Positions 1 to 8,084 are shown, numbered from the stretch's first letter. The stretch is DNA of 64,000 bases from Ignavibacteria bacterium (GCA_013177855.1 JABLYA010000007.1:62001-126000); one strand, 5' to 3'. Made by a program: numbers and translations. The notes: generated by a model from the letters alone, not told the origin.

Positions 1-147
1 AAATGTAAATCACTTAAAGAATTATTTAAAAATTTTACAAATTGTTCTGGTAATAGATATGCCACAAGTAATTATGAAAGTATTATTAGTACTGAATATT
101 ATAAAATAAAAGGATGGTTGGAATCAAATTATAAAACTGAGAATTAG
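1..147 (+). CDS. 3' end of an unknown phage gene
   Basis: An open frame runs from the window edge to a TAG stop (48 residues, ending WLESNYKTEN). The start lies outside the window and no domain is recognisable in the visible part. The next gene begins four bases after the stop, so the two are probably co-transcribed. Base and codon composition match the neighbouring phage genes. Confidence 0.6.
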   Translation, partial: KCKSLKELFKNFTNCSGNRYATSNYESIISTEYYKIKGWLESNYKTEN

Positions 148-151
148 ATTG

Positions 152-592
152 ATGAAAATGATTAAAAAATTTGAAAAATTTTTAAAAGAAAATTACGAAA
201 TAATATTTGAGAAAGGTGTATTGATTGCACCTGATTTAACTTACGAAATTTTGCCAGTAAGTGCAACGAAATTATCTTTAGAAAATTTTTTTAAAAATGT
301 ATTTTCAGGTAGTTTAACTACTGAAAAACCATTTATTAAAGATAAAGATGGTTATGTTGAAATGGTTGGAATAGGTATCAATAATCCTAATTTAAGAGGT
401 ATTGGGTTAGGAGAAAAAATGATTACTTTAATGTTAGAATATTTAAAAAAACAAGGTGTAGTAGGTATAAAATCGATCAATAATAGTAGTTATGCAGATA
501 TAAAAGGAAGAACGAAATCGGCAGAAAAAATGTGGGAAAGGTTGCGAAAAAATAAAAAATTTATTGTATCTAAAAAAAAATATGGATTATAA
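152..592 (+). CDS. GNAT-family acetyltransferase-like protein with capsid-targeting-like N-terminus
   Basis: The protein has 146 residues. I chose the ATG at 152 rather than the TTG codon just before it. Residues around 85-110 contain the segment NLRGIGLGEKM, which matches the R/Q-x-x-G-x-G/A acetyl-CoA pyrophosphate-binding loop of motif A in GNAT N-acetyltransferases, followed by the expected helix. The preceding strand (GYVEMVGIGINN) fits beta-4. The N-terminus, MKMIKKFEKFLKENYE, has the aromatic-x-x-F...E pattern shared with many proteins in this window and with the T4 capsid-targeting sequence. The substrate cannot be read from the sequence. A GNAT fold is likely; packaging in the virion is inference. 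Confidence 0.65.
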   Translation: MKMIKKFEKFLKENYEIIFEKGVLIAPDLTYEILPVSATKLSLENFFKNVFSGSLTTEKPFIKDKDGYVEMVGIGINNPNLRGIGLGEKMITLMLEYLKKQGVVGIKSINNSSYADIKGRTKSAEKMWERLRKNKKFIVSKKKYGL

Positions 593-629
593 AATCAAAC
601 TTGCTAACGGCACCAAATTATAAAACTGA

Positions 630-643
630 TAATTAATATATAG
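630..643 (+). promoter_or_regulatory. late-type promoter-like element before the kinase-like gene
   Basis: TAATTAATATATAG lies immediately before the ATG at 648. It matches the TTTAATATATAAA motif that recurs before other genes in this window and resembles the T4 late TATAAATA element. Function is inferred from recurrence only. Confidence 0.4.
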
Positions 644-647
644 TTTT

Positions 648-1214
648 ATGATTACTAAATTCAAACTATATGAATCTATAAATGAATGGTTATCAAAAAA
701 AGGTAAATTCATAGGTAAAGGTGGATTTGGCGAAGTTTTTGAGATCGTAGGACATCCTAATCTAGTGTTAAAAATCACAACAGACCAATCAGAATATGAA
801 ACTGCAAGAAGATTGATTGGTAAAAATACCGAATACATAGTTAATTATTATGAAGCTGAACCTTATCAGAAAGGTTCTTTTTTATTAATTATGGATAAAA
901 TCAATACAAAATTACCTCAGAATCTAAATAATATATTAGACGAATTGAATATTTATTGTTATGATTATGATGAAAATTTCTATTATAAAACATTATTTGA
1001 TGCAGAAGAAATAGAATTTGTAATTGAAGATTATACTGAAGAGTATCCTGAAAAAGATGTAAAGTATGTTATTGAACAATTACAAGAGATTGTAAAAGAA
1101 TGTAAAGAAAATGATATTGATACCAACGATTTTCATTCAAAAAATATAGGTCAAAGGAACGGACACCTCATATTTTTTGATGTTGGTGCACAAAAATTAA
1201 ATATCAAACAATGA
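648..1214 (+). CDS. aminoglycoside-kinase-like (protein-kinase fold) protein, putative virion cargo
   Basis: The 188-residue protein has a compact kinase-like signature. There is a glycine-rich loop GKGGFG at residues 23-28, a candidate ATP-anchoring lysine at K42 (NLVLKIT), a catalytic-loop pattern D161-x-H-x-x-N166 (DFHSKN) as in APH/choline kinases, and a Mg-binding D178-V-G resembling DFG. It is much shorter than a typical kinase (about 250 residues or more), so the helical lobe is reduced. The first ten residues, MITKFKLYES, are of the capsid-targeting type seen elsewhere in this window. The stop overlaps the next ATG (ATGA), indicating translational coupling. The target is unknown; a small molecule or a host protein is possible. 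A paralogous fold is encoded at 56114. Confidence 0.65.
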   Translation: MITKFKLYESINEWLSKKGKFIGKGGFGEVFEIVGHPNLVLKITTDQSEYETARRLIGKNTEYIVNYYEAEPYQKGSFLLIMDKINTKLPQNLNNILDELNIYCYDYDENFYYKTLFDAEEIEFVIEDYTEEYPEKDVKYVIEQLQEIVKECKENDIDTNDFHSKNIGQRNGHLIFFDVGAQKLNIKQ

Positions 1215-1504
1215 TAACTAAATTTAACGAATTTAATGAGGGTCTTTTCTCAAAAAAACATTATGAAGATGATGATATAGGTTTAAAAATGCTTACATAT
1301 TTAAACAAAAATGATTTTACATTATCAAATACTATCAAATCAGATGGATATTGTTATGAATTGATAAAAAAATTTGACTACAGAACTAAAAATGCCAAAA
1401 CAACTCATTCTAAAATGAAAATCAATTTGATGTTTGATTATAAATTCTTATATTGCGAACATTTTCGCAATGAATATTTTCGCAATTACTATGGAGACAA
1501 ATAA
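1211..1504 (+). CDS. phage gene truncated by a junction with host DNA
   Basis: The frame opens with MITKFNEFNEG, one of the clearest capsid-targeting-like N-termini here. It overlaps the preceding gene by four bases. Phage-like sequence continues to roughly 1440. After that the frame reads into a hairpin-bearing stretch (attgcgaa/ttcgcaat) that precedes a host ATPase start at 1491, and it ends by chance at 1504. The true C-terminus is therefore probably missing. No domain is recognised. The gene is real at its 5' end; the 97-residue product as read is probably an artefact of the junction. Confidence 0.5.
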   Translation: MITKFNEFNEGLFSKKHYEDDDIGLKMLTYLNKNDFTLSNTIKSDGYCYELIKKFDYRTKNAKTTHSKMKINLMFDYKFLYCEHFRNEYFRNYYGDK

Positions 1505-1785
1505 CCCTTTTAAATTCGGTTCTGTTGTTGATGATGTTTATTTTACAGATAGGAAGAATGAGATTAATGAAATAAAACAAACACTTAATAGTAAAAATCA
1601 TTTAATTCTGATTAGTCCCAGAAGATTCGGTAAAACCAGTCCATCCTAAAGTCTGTTAAAAATCTTCAAAAAAATTACATATACCTTGATTTGCAATTAA
1701 CCAACTCTGTTGAAGAGTTTGTATCACAATATCTGAAAAAAATATATACGCTTTTTCCTGCCGAAAATAGGTGGTCAAGGAAATG
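1491..1785 (+). pseudogene. 5' fragment of a host AAA-type ATPase, frameshifted
   Basis: From the ATG at 1491 the translation METNNPFKFGSVVDDVYFTD followed by a Walker-A segment (SPRRFGKTS) is typical of the Bacteroidetes/archaeal AAA ATPase family that begins this way. After GKTS one base is missing: the reading moves to another frame and continues plausibly (ILKSVKNLQKNYIYLDLQL) to about 1785, where phage sequence resumes. A full gene would be about 370-500 codons, so only the first quarter is present. It is a relic or an assembly chimera, not a working gene. Confidence 0.7.
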
Positions 1786-1901
1786 TTAAAAAGTTCTTAA
1801 ATTCTGATGGTAAATATGATTATGCTGATGCAAATGGTACTAAAATTTCAGAATATTTATCTAAATTTAGTGGATATAAAATAAATAATCTTATAAAATG
1901 A
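1773..1901 (+). pseudogene. 3' fragment of an unknown phage gene
   Basis: An open frame without a start codon resumes right after the host ATPase fragment (GQGNVKKFLNSDGKYDYA onward, 42 residues) and ends with a TGA that overlaps the next ATG. Composition is phage-like. It may be the lost 3' end of the gene starting at 1211 or of another gene. Confidence 0.45.
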
Positions 1902-2053
1902 AAAAAGAATTGATAAAAGAAAAAGAAAGTTTGTTACAATGGTTGCAAAAAATAATGGAAAATAATCCAGAGGAAATTGAAAATTATCAAATGAAAGAAT
2001 ATATAGAAAAACAAATTGAAAAAATAGAAAAACAAATTGAAAATAATGACTAA
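1898..2053 (+). CDS. 51-residue charged coiled-coil protein
   Basis: ATG at 1898 overlaps the preceding TGA as ATGA. The product is almost entirely Lys/Glu/Gln/Asn with regular hydrophobic spacing and a near-repeat KQIEKIEKQIE near the C-terminus, predicting a single amphipathic or coiled-coil helix. There are no cysteines and no signal peptide. No family is recognised. The ATGA overlap and phage-like codon use support it as a real small gene. Confidence 0.5.
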   Translation: MKKELIKEKESLLQWLQKIMENNPEEIENYQMKEYIEKQIEKIEKQIENND

Positions 2054-2199
2054 TTCCAAAAGTCATTATTTGAGAAAATTTGATCACTCATCTTCATATA
2101 AACAAGATGTTCTTCCAAAAGAATGTCTAATTTCTTTTTCTACATATTTTATTTTTTCTTCAAAAGTCATTTAAAATACTTTCTAGTTCTTTTTACCAT

Positions 2200-3081
2200 C
2201 TATTCTATATTAAATTTAAAATCTTTATCGTCTTTATTATCAATAATCTTTTTAAGATTTATTCTCTTTCTTTTGTTTATTTCTTCTTTCTTTTTATTTT
2301 TCAAGTCTTCTATGCTTTTTGGTTCAATTGATATCAATTTTTCCTGAATACCTGGATTGTCATTTTTTGCTTGTAATTTACTCAATTTTTCTAAGAAATT
2401 AGAACCATTAAAATATGTGTCAATATAAAATATCTGTTCATCTTCAGATTTTATTTCACCTGTTATTTCTGGTTTATGTTTTATAAAATCCTCATAATAC
2501 TTTTTATTAAATTCAAAATTTTTATCGAACTTTTTAAATACTTCCATTGTAAAAAAATTTGTATCAAAATATGGTGAAGATTCTATAAATTCAAATATCG
2601 TGTAATCTGTTGGAAATCCATTACTTATCATATGAAATGGCAATTCTAAAAAATCAAAAATATCTTTCATATTTTTTGTAATATCAATAAGTTTATCATT
2701 ATATTGATATTTTAATCCAAATCTTGTATATCTTAAATTATAAGAACTGAAAGCTAATATATCTATCATAATTGGTAATATATTCCAACAATAATACCAA
2801 AAGGTATAATACCAATCATGCTGATTTGTTTTTACAAAATAAATTGTAAAATCATCTATAACACTTGTTATAATACCTTCTTTTTCATTAACTGTATCAC
2901 AATTAAATATTTTACTTATATCATATGACGTAATATGGTCAGGAATAACTATATACATATGGTTGAAACTCACTTTATCAATATGACAAAATGGTAATTC
3001 GTATTGTATTTCCTCTTTTTCTAATGTATCAGATATTGTTTTAAGGAATAAAATAAATTCAGTTTTGTTCAAAGTTTTCAT
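2200..3081 (-). CDS. unknown 293-residue phage protein
   Basis: A long clean minus-strand frame starts MKTLNKTEFILFLKTISDT. The first two thirds have alternating hydrophobic strands and helices. A region near residues 45-120 (YIVIPDHITSYDISKIF, then an FTIYFVKT strand) is weakly reminiscent of nucleotidyltransferase-type folds, but I cannot identify catalytic residues. The last 60 residues are highly charged (KKKEEINKRKRINLKK) and probably disordered or nucleic-acid binding. It is divergent with the reductase at 3119 and shares an AT-rich promoter gap with it. It ends in TAG. Function unknown. Confidence 0.6.
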   Translation of the reverse strand: MKTLNKTEFILFLKTISDTLEKEEIQYELPFCHIDKVSFNHMYIVIPDHITSYDISKIFNCDTVNEKEGIITSVIDDFTIYFVKTNQHDWYYTFWYYCWNILPIMIDILAFSSYNLRYTRFGLKYQYNDKLIDITKNMKDIFDFLELPFHMISNGFPTDYTIFEFIESSPYFDTNFFTMEVFKKFDKNFEFNKKYYEDFIKHKPEITGEIKSEDEQIFYIDTYFNGSNFLEKLSKLQAKNDNPGIQEKLISIEPKSIEDLKNKKKEEINKRKRINLKKIIDNKDDKDFKFNIE

Positions 3082-3100
3082 GAATTTTTATATTCATTTA

Positions 3101-3114
3101 TTTAATATATATAG
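3101..3114 (+). promoter_or_regulatory. late-type promoter-like element
   Basis: TTTAATATATATAG sits four bases before the ATG at 3119. Its reverse complement also faces the divergent gene ending at 3081, so it may serve both. It matches the motif recurring upstream of capsid-targeting-type genes. Confidence 0.4.
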
Positions 3115-3118
3115 TCGT

Positions 3119-3946
3119 ATGAAAACAAAGTTTAAAAATTTTAGCAAAAAGTTAAATATAGTTCTAATCCAAGGTTCACCAAGATACGTGAATAATTGTC
3201 CAGATGAAAATTCAAAAACGTCTAAAATAATTAAATATGTTAAGGATAATATAAAAAATGTTGATTTTACTATAATAGATTTAAAATTGAGTCCTGATAA
3301 ACATATTATACAGCCTTGTAAAGGATGCGTTTCGACTGCTGGTGGGGCTCATTGCCAATATCCGTGTTCTTGTTACAATGAAGAAAATGATAAAATGTTT
3401 TCAGAAAAAATATATGAAAAATTAGAAAAGTGTGATGCTTTCATAGTTTTCACACCAATTCATTGGTCTGCAGCAACTTCACAAGTTAAAGCACTTTTTG
3501 ATAGATTAGTTTGTATCAACCAAACTTTAACAAGAGAACAAGCTGAAGAAATTTACGATGGTGATATGAAAAATTCAACAAAGACTGCAAAATTTGAAAA
3601 GACTGATGTATATTGTGAATTAAAGAAAAATCATTGGGAAGGTAAAATTGCTGCATTTTATGCACATGGTGATGATGGTGCTGATGATTATAAATGTAGA
3701 GATTTTCCAGAAGTATTTAAAAAATATTGTTGTGAATTTAAACCAGAACAAATGATGATGCCATATGTTTGGCAATTAAGATATTCTGGTATAGATGTTC
3801 CTGATGAATTTGTAGAATCATTTTTTATAAAGGATAAAATTTCATATTCAGAAGAAAATGAAAAATTTGAAGAAGGTAAATATGATTTTATGTATGATAA
3901 AGCGATTAAACTTGTTAATAAGGTTATTAAAAAGTTAGAAAAATAA
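3119..3946 (+). CDS. NADPH-dependent FMN reductase / flavodoxin-fold protein
   Basis: I take ATG 3119 as the start (MKTKFKNFSKKLNIVLIQGS). An upstream extension to 3065 lacks a sensible leader and overlaps the divergent gene. The beta-1 strand and phosphate loop IVLIQGSPR at residues 13-21 and the later segment FIVFTPIHWSAATSQVKALFDRL match the NAD(P)H-dependent FMN reductase family. There, the W/Y-x-x-x-x-x-x-K-x-F-x-D-R stretch contacts FMN and the dimer. Four cysteines in the middle (KGCVS...HCQYPCSCY) are extra and could bind metal or form a redox site. The protein has 275 residues, longer than simple flavodoxins (about 180) because of a C-terminal extension. It probably acts as a flavin-dependent reductase in the cytoplasm. 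Confidence 0.75.
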   Translation: MKTKFKNFSKKLNIVLIQGSPRYVNNCPDENSKTSKIIKYVKDNIKNVDFTIIDLKLSPDKHIIQPCKGCVSTAGGAHCQYPCSCYNEENDKMFSEKIYEKLEKCDAFIVFTPIHWSAATSQVKALFDRLVCINQTLTREQAEEIYDGDMKNSTKTAKFEKTDVYCELKKNHWEGKIAAFYAHGDDGADDYKCRDFPEVFKKYCCEFKPEQMMMPYVWQLRYSGIDVPDEFVESFFIKDKISYSEENEKFEEGKYDFMYDKAIKLVNKVIKKLEK

Positions 3947-3970
3947 TGAAATATTAAAAACGCCCAAACT

Positions 3971-4285
3971 TTACAATAATCTAGATAATTTTGCTTTCCT
4001 TAACTCAGTTTGAACCCATTCTTCAGCACTAGAGTTCTCATATTCAATATATTTTCTTTCATATTCTCTGGCACCTGGCATTAGTTCAGCGCCCAATTCT
4101 TGTATAGCTTCATCAAGAACTTCAAAATCAGAAGAATTTTTACTAACAAAATGTTTTATTATATCTTCATTCGTTACATAGAATATACTTTTAATACCTT
4201 TGTGTATTATACAATTATTACCACGTTCTCTAATAGTTATTATAGACCAATTGTCGAGAACAACGTACCATCTACATGGTAACAT
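3971..4285 (-). CDS. unknown 104-residue protein
   Basis: A minus-strand frame (MLPCRWYVVLDNWSIITIRE onward) with even, protein-like composition ends in TAA close behind the convergent reductase gene. The N-terminal half alternates hydrophobic strands; the C-terminal half (EAIQELGAELMPGAREYERK) is helical and charged. No motif or membrane segment is recognisable. The opposite-strand 60-residue frame is its shadow. Confidence 0.5.
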   Translation of the reverse strand: MLPCRWYVVLDNWSIITIRERGNNCIIHKGIKSIFYVTNEDIIKHFVSKNSSDFEVLDEAIQELGAELMPGAREYERKYIEYENSSAEEWVQTELRKAKLSRLL

Positions 4286-4317
4286 TGGATTATCTAAAAA
4301 TATTTTTCTAAATTTGT

Positions 4318-4441
4318 AGAGGACTCGGTAAAATTGAAGATGATGAGTATTTCTACCTCAAACATATAGAAGAAACTGAATCCGAAGAAAAAAAAAACAG
4401 AAGATTCTGATTGTAAAGATAATACAGCAGAAAATGACTAA
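4318..4441 (+). pseudogene. frameshifted 3' remnant of a phage gene
   Basis: Reading RGLGKIEDDEYFYLKHIE continues to a run of ten A at about 4388-4397. There the frame breaks, and the adjacent frame continues acidically (TEDSDCKDNTAEND) to TAA. Removing one A joins the two. No start codon is visible upstream. The pattern points to a homopolymer error or a decayed gene. Confidence 0.4.
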
Positions 4442-4559
4442 AGAATATCTTATAATTAAGAATCCTACAAAAAAATGGTTGAAAGATACTGCTTTTGGAG
4501 ATGAATATATCTCCAAGAGTGGTATTATTTTTCGAATTGGTGATAAGACGAAAATATAA
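4434..4559 (+). CDS. 41-residue unknown protein
   Basis: ATG 4434 overlaps the end of the preceding fragment (AATGACTAA). The product starts MTKEYLIIKNPTKKWLKDTA and ends RIGDKTKI. Its strand-rich, basic composition is plausible for a small phage protein. It is too short to assign. Confidence 0.4.
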   Translation: MTKEYLIIKNPTKKWLKDTAFGDEYISKSGIIFRIGDKTKI

Positions 4560-4660
4560 ATTTAATATGTTGGTGTGAAAAAAAAAAATTAAACAGACTT
4601 TTAAACTTAAAAATGAATTAAAAATATAAACTAAAAATAGAATTATGGATACAAAGTATT

Positions 4661-5383
4661 TTGAAAAACATCGAATTGTGTAATAAAGTTCTTTCTATGA
4701 CTTTTATCAAAGAAACTGCCAAACAGTACAACATTGAACTGACATACACTGGTGACAAAAAAGATGTTATCAAAGTAAATAAAAATGAATTCTCTAGACT
4801 ATATCACATTAAAATAATGATAAGATATATTACAGCACCAAATTTTGAAACAATCAGCGAGAATGATATTGTTATCTTTCTCGCTGGTCCTATTCAGGGA
4901 TCAGAAGATTGGCACAAACAGTGTTATAATTTTCTTAAAAAAGAATACGAAAGACTTAGTACATCATATAAGGAATTACCATGGAAACCTTTATTTCCAA
5001 ATCTTGTAGTGTGTTCACCAAGAAGACAATCTGGTATAAAAAAGAATGAATTTGAGTACAAAGACCAGGTACTATGGGAAACACATCATTTAAGACTTGC
5101 TGGAAAACAAGGCGTTGTTCTTTTCTGGTTTTCAAACGAAAAAGAACAAATTATTGAAAATGGTAAGATAAGACCATATGCAAAAACAAGTAGATTTGAA
5201 TTTGGAGAATGGAAAACAAGACATGATTTAACAGGTGCGAATGTTGTACTTGGTTTAGATACAGACTGGTCAAAAGAAAAATATTTTTTAACAAGAATAG
5301 AACAAGATGGTTCTGACATTCCTGTGTGTTACACTCTTGAAGAAACCGCAAAAGAATCAATTAAACTTTGTTTTAATATTTAA
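4661..5383 (+). CDS. nucleoside 2-deoxyribosyltransferase-like protein
   Basis: The segment IVIFLAGPIQGSEDWHKQCY (residues 68-87 from the first possible start) is the characteristic hydrophobic strand plus AGPI loop of the nucleoside 2-deoxyribosyltransferase-like family. A later ETHHLRLAGKQGVVLFWFSNE and an SRFEFGEW segment (acidic residues that place the sugar) fit the same Rossmann-like fold. Members move deoxyribose between bases or hydrolyse nucleotides; in a phage this would serve nucleotide salvage. The start is uncertain: TTG 4661 and ATG 4697 are possible, and an ATG at 4645 is out of frame and stops after 12 codons, so a one-base error near 4662 may hide the true start. The N-terminal 65 residues match nothing I recognise. 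Confidence 0.65.
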   Translation: MKNIELCNKVLSMTFIKETAKQYNIELTYTGDKKDVIKVNKNEFSRLYHIKIMIRYITAPNFETISENDIVIFLAGPIQGSEDWHKQCYNFLKKEYERLSTSYKELPWKPLFPNLVVCSPRRQSGIKKNEFEYKDQVLWETHHLRLAGKQGVVLFWFSNEKEQIIENGKIRPYAKTSRFEFGEWKTRHDLTGANVVLGLDTDWSKEKYFLTRIEQDGSDIPVCYTLEETAKESIKLCFNI

Positions 5384-5384
5384 T

Positions 5385-5484
5385 ATGAAAGAAAATTATG
5401 TAGAACATTTGTAATAACTTTTTAGAATATTCTTTCGATTGTACAAGTGTGATTGAATCTAAAAATCAGCAGAAAAAGAATTAA
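5385..5484 (+). pseudogene. possible small frameshifted phage ORF
   Basis: ATG 5385 encodes MKENYVEHL then stops. One base over, the frame continues NNFLEYSFDCTSVIE to TAA 5484. Joining them would give about 32 residues. Support is weak and rests only on the recurring one-base breaks elsewhere in the window. Confidence 0.25.
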
Positions 5485-5536
5485 AAAAATTGTGCAAAAC
5501 TTTACTGACTAATTTTTTTTATTTTGAACAATTATG

Positions 5537-5544
5537 TAATTTTG
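5537..5544 (+). promoter_or_regulatory. Bacteroidetes-type -7 element (TAATTTTG)
   Basis: TAATTTTG fits the TAnnTTTG -7 consensus of the Bacteroidetes primary sigma factor. It lies about 40 bases before the LemA-like start and follows a T-rich stretch, as at several other enzyme genes here. Confidence 0.5.
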
Positions 5545-5585
5545 TAAAACTAAAAATTTATTAATTCACTTAAATTTAAAGAAGT

Positions 5586-6199
5586 ATGAAACTATCAAAA
5601 GGTATTATTTTTGCACTGGTTGGTGCTGTAATTCTGGTTGTCGGACTCAGTTTGTTTTTCTACAATATGAGTATAGACAACAAAGAAATCTCTCTGCGTG
5701 AGAAGTTTAAGGCTCAACAGAAAGTGTGTATGACAGCTCACGATGAAATGTGGAAAATCATCACACAGAAAGCCGAAGTATCAAACGAATACAAGAAAGC
5801 GTTTGAAGAAATTATGCAAAAGGCGATGGTGCTCTTATGAAGTGGATTCAGGAACAGAATCCTAATTTTGATGTTAGTCTTTATAAGGATGTTATGAACG
5901 CTATTTCAGATGAACGTACTAAATTCAAGAGAGCACAAGATATTTGTACCGATGTAAGTCGTGAATACTCAACTTTTATTAAGAAATCTCCTGCTAACTG
6001 GTTTATTGATAATGAAATTCTTGATGCAACTGAATATATAAGGTATTCTAAAAATGAGATTAAAGATATGAATCTTGATCTTACAACCAGTGAAGTTGTT
6101 AATATTCTTACATACAAACCAGTAACATCAACACAAACAGAAGAAATATTTGAAAAAGGTGTTGATAACAATGTAAAAATATTCAATACAGAAAAGTAA
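5586..6199 (+). CDS. LemA-family-like membrane-anchored protein, split by a one-base deletion
   Basis: The first part (MKLSKGIIFALVGAVILVVG) has an N-terminal transmembrane anchor at residues 5-27, then a helical region NKEISLREKFKAQQ. The frame breaks at about 5820 in CAAAAGGCGATGG. Adding one A gives QKGDGALMKWIQEQNP, which continues in the second frame to TAA 6197-6199 with long helices and the segment FIKKSPANWFIDN. This single-anchor, long-helical-bundle arrangement matches LemA-like proteins common in large phages. The restored protein would be about 204 residues with the bulk outside the membrane. Its role in infection is unknown. It is followed by a terminator and the multi-span gene at 6294. 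Confidence 0.7.
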
Positions 6200-6216
6200 T
6201 ATAAAAATATAAAACA

Positions 6217-6247
6217 AATCCAGCCAAGTTATTGACTGGATTTTTTA
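6217..6247 (+). terminator. rho-independent terminator after the LemA-like gene
   Basis: Stem AATCCAG (6217-6223) pairs with CTGGATT (6236-6242), followed by a T run. Confidence 0.75.
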
Positions 6248-6263
6248 TTTTATAAAATCTTAG

Positions 6264-6271
6264 TATATTTG
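6264..6271 (+). promoter_or_regulatory. Bacteroidetes-type -7 element (TATATTTG)
   Basis: TATATTTG matches TAnnTTTG and lies 22 bases before the ATG at 6294, directly behind the LemA terminator, so the membrane-protein gene likely has its own promoter. Confidence 0.5.
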
Positions 6272-6293
6272 TATAAATTTAAAAATATTAAAT

Positions 6294-7481
6294 ATGATAA
6301 TATTTGGTACTATTATAATCGCTTTCGCTTGTGCAGGTATTCTTTTATGGAAATTCCATGAACGTATTGTTTGGTGGGAGATTGCTCTCGTAATTATTAT
6401 TCCAATTCTTTTATCTTTAGGTGCAAAAGCACTTATTGAAACTTATTCTGTTTATTATACAGAATATTGGGGTGATGAAGTGGTATCTGTAATCGAAGAA
6501 GAACCTTATAACTATTGGCACAGCGAAATTTGTTCAAGAGAAGTTGCTTGTGGAACAGACGAAAATGGAAATATTGAATATTGCACAGAATATTACGACT
6601 GTTCACATCAAGATGATGTTGGTCCTAATTGGTATGCTAAAACAAGACTTGGTAATTCTATTGTTATATCAGAAGAACAATATGATAAATGGAACAAACA
6701 ATTTGGTGGTAATCGCATTAAAACTAATACACATGAAAATTACGATCCAAATGATAAATGTGTAAATAGTAGTGGTACAAAGTTTTCTGGTAAAAATGTT
6801 GGCAAATATTCATATACGTGGGAAACAAGATGGGATGGTAATTATTTAACATCTGTTCCTTTAACAACAGAACATTCTTACATAAATAAAATAAAAGCTT
6901 CAGATTATACAGTATTTAATTATATTAAAATAAGCGAAGATGAAGCAGATTCTTTAAATCTTTATGACTATCCTGATATGATTAATAATTTCAGTTATCC
7001 GTCTGTTCTTGGTTATAATAGTAATAAAATAAATAATGAATTTCATAGAATTAATGGGCACCTTGGATATAAAAAACAAGTAAGAATTTGGGTATTAGTT
7101 CATAATACAACCGATTCTGAAATTGGATATAAGCAAGAATGTTACTGGGTTGGTGGTAATAAGAATGAACTTGTAATTAATATAGGTGTTCAAGGTAAAG
7201 ATATTAAGTGGTGTCATGTATTTTCTTGGACTAATATATCTTCATTAAAAAATGATATTAAACAGTTTGTGCTTAATCAGAAAGTATTAAATGATAATAC
7301 GTTTATGCAAATTGCAGATTATATTCACAATGAAACTGAAAAAAGATTTGAAAGACTTGAATTTTCTCAATTTGATTATCTAAGTATAGAACCACCAACA
7401 TGGACAATCATCGTGTCATACATAATAACTATTATTGTTTGTATAATTATTGGTGCATTAATCATTAATAATAAATATTAA
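6294..7481 (+). CDS. three-span membrane protein of unknown function
   Basis: The 395-residue protein has two N-terminal transmembrane segments (about residues 2-19 and 27-48) and one at the C-terminus (about 372-392). A large middle domain of roughly 320 residues is rich in Tyr, Trp and Asn. Four cysteines cluster near residues 80-105 (EICSREVACGTDENG, then EYCTEYYDCSH), suggesting disulphides or a metal site in a non-cytoplasmic domain. It follows the LemA-like gene with its own promoter, and the two may act together at the envelope. A bidirectional terminator separates it from the tmRNA. No known family assigned. Confidence 0.7.
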   Translation: MIIFGTIIIAFACAGILLWKFHERIVWWEIALVIIIPILLSLGAKALIETYSVYYTEYWGDEVVSVIEEEPYNYWHSEICSREVACGTDENGNIEYCTEYYDCSHQDDVGPNWYAKTRLGNSIVISEEQYDKWNKQFGGNRIKTNTHENYDPNDKCVNSSGTKFSGKNVGKYSYTWETRWDGNYLTSVPLTTEHSYINKIKASDYTVFNYIKISEDEADSLNLYDYPDMINNFSYPSVLGYNSNKINNEFHRINGHLGYKKQVRIWVLVHNTTDSEIGYKQECYWVGGNKNELVINIGVQGKDIKWCHVFSWTNISSLKNDIKQFVLNQKVLNDNTFMQIADYIHNETEKRFERLEFSQFDYLSIEPPTWTIIVSYIITIIVCIIIGALIINNKY

Positions 7482-7554
7482 AACTACAACCTAAAAGTAA
7501 AAAAAAATACTCGTTGATTAAGATAAATGTTTTGTCTGATTCATAATATTTAAT

Positions 7555-7583
7555 AAAAAAGTCACTGAATATGTGACTTTTTT
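7555..7583. terminator. bidirectional terminator between membrane gene and tmRNA
   Basis: A-run, GTCAC (7561-7565), 7-base loop, GTGAC (7573-7577), T-run. The symmetric A and T tracts can end transcription of the plus-strand gene and of the minus-strand tmRNA. Confidence 0.75.
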
Positions 7584-7617
7584 GTTATATTATACTAATA
7601 ATCAATCGAATATCATT

Positions 7618-7983
7618 TGGTGGAGGTGGAGGGAGTCGAACCCTCGTCCTAATACCAACTCCTATTGATTTCTACAAGCTTAGAATATTTTTATAAATAT
7701 TCAAATCAAAGTTTTCTTGGATTTTACTTCTTATTTAAACTGAAAACAATAAAGCGTTTAAATTTGAAGTTTTTGTTGATTTTAGCGTTTTACCGCCAAG
7801 TAACCTTAAGCTACTTCAACTTCGTTTAGTGAATCAACAACACTTAGAACGAATGTTGGAATTGCGGTATTTAATAAACTTTCGTCATTTAAATTTGTTT
7901 ATTAATAATTTATTAATCGCTTATTAACAATGCGATACTTGCTTACAATATTAGTTAAAGTACAGTCAAAACCATACACCCCC
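7618..7983 (-). ncRNA. ssrA: tmRNA (SsrA) with an unusually long, divergent tag
   Basis: Read on the minus strand the RNA begins GGGGGTGTATGGTTTTGACT and ends GGTTCGACTCCCTCCACC then TCCACCA. The 5' GGGGGTG pairs with 3' CACCTCC, with A73 and encoded CCA; the 3' end has a perfect T-arm. Length is 366 nt, normal for tmRNA. In the mRNA-like part, the only long open frame near the expected resume point (about nucleotide 95) begins N-D-E-S, runs 27 codons and ends V-E-V-A before TAA (nucleotide 176). Host Bacteroidetes tags are about 9-11 residues ending A-L-A-A. A long tag without that ending recalls mycobacteriophage Bxz1 and Mycoplasma. It probably rescues ribosomes during infection; the SmpB partner would come from the host or elsewhere in the phage. 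Confidence 0.9.
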
Positions 7984-8084
7984 ATTCAAAGAACATTATA
8001 GTATATTATATATTTTATTTTTATATTTATTTTTCTAAAATGTTTAATTTTTATTTTACACATTTTTATATTAATTTTATAACT

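Noticed and set aside
1445-1485. attgcgaa/ttcgcaat hairpin as an attachment or recombination site
   Set aside because: No second copy is visible at the other end of the host fragment, so there is no evidence for site-specific insertion.
1434-1649. A 71-residue protein starting MIINSYIANIF
   Set aside because: The first 19 residues derive from junction sequence; the host ATPase starts at METNNPFKFG (1491).
5586-6199. Two separate overlapping genes at the LemA-like locus
   Set aside because: A single added A in CAAAAGG gives one continuous LemA-like protein, and the second frame starts mid-helix without a ribosome-binding context.
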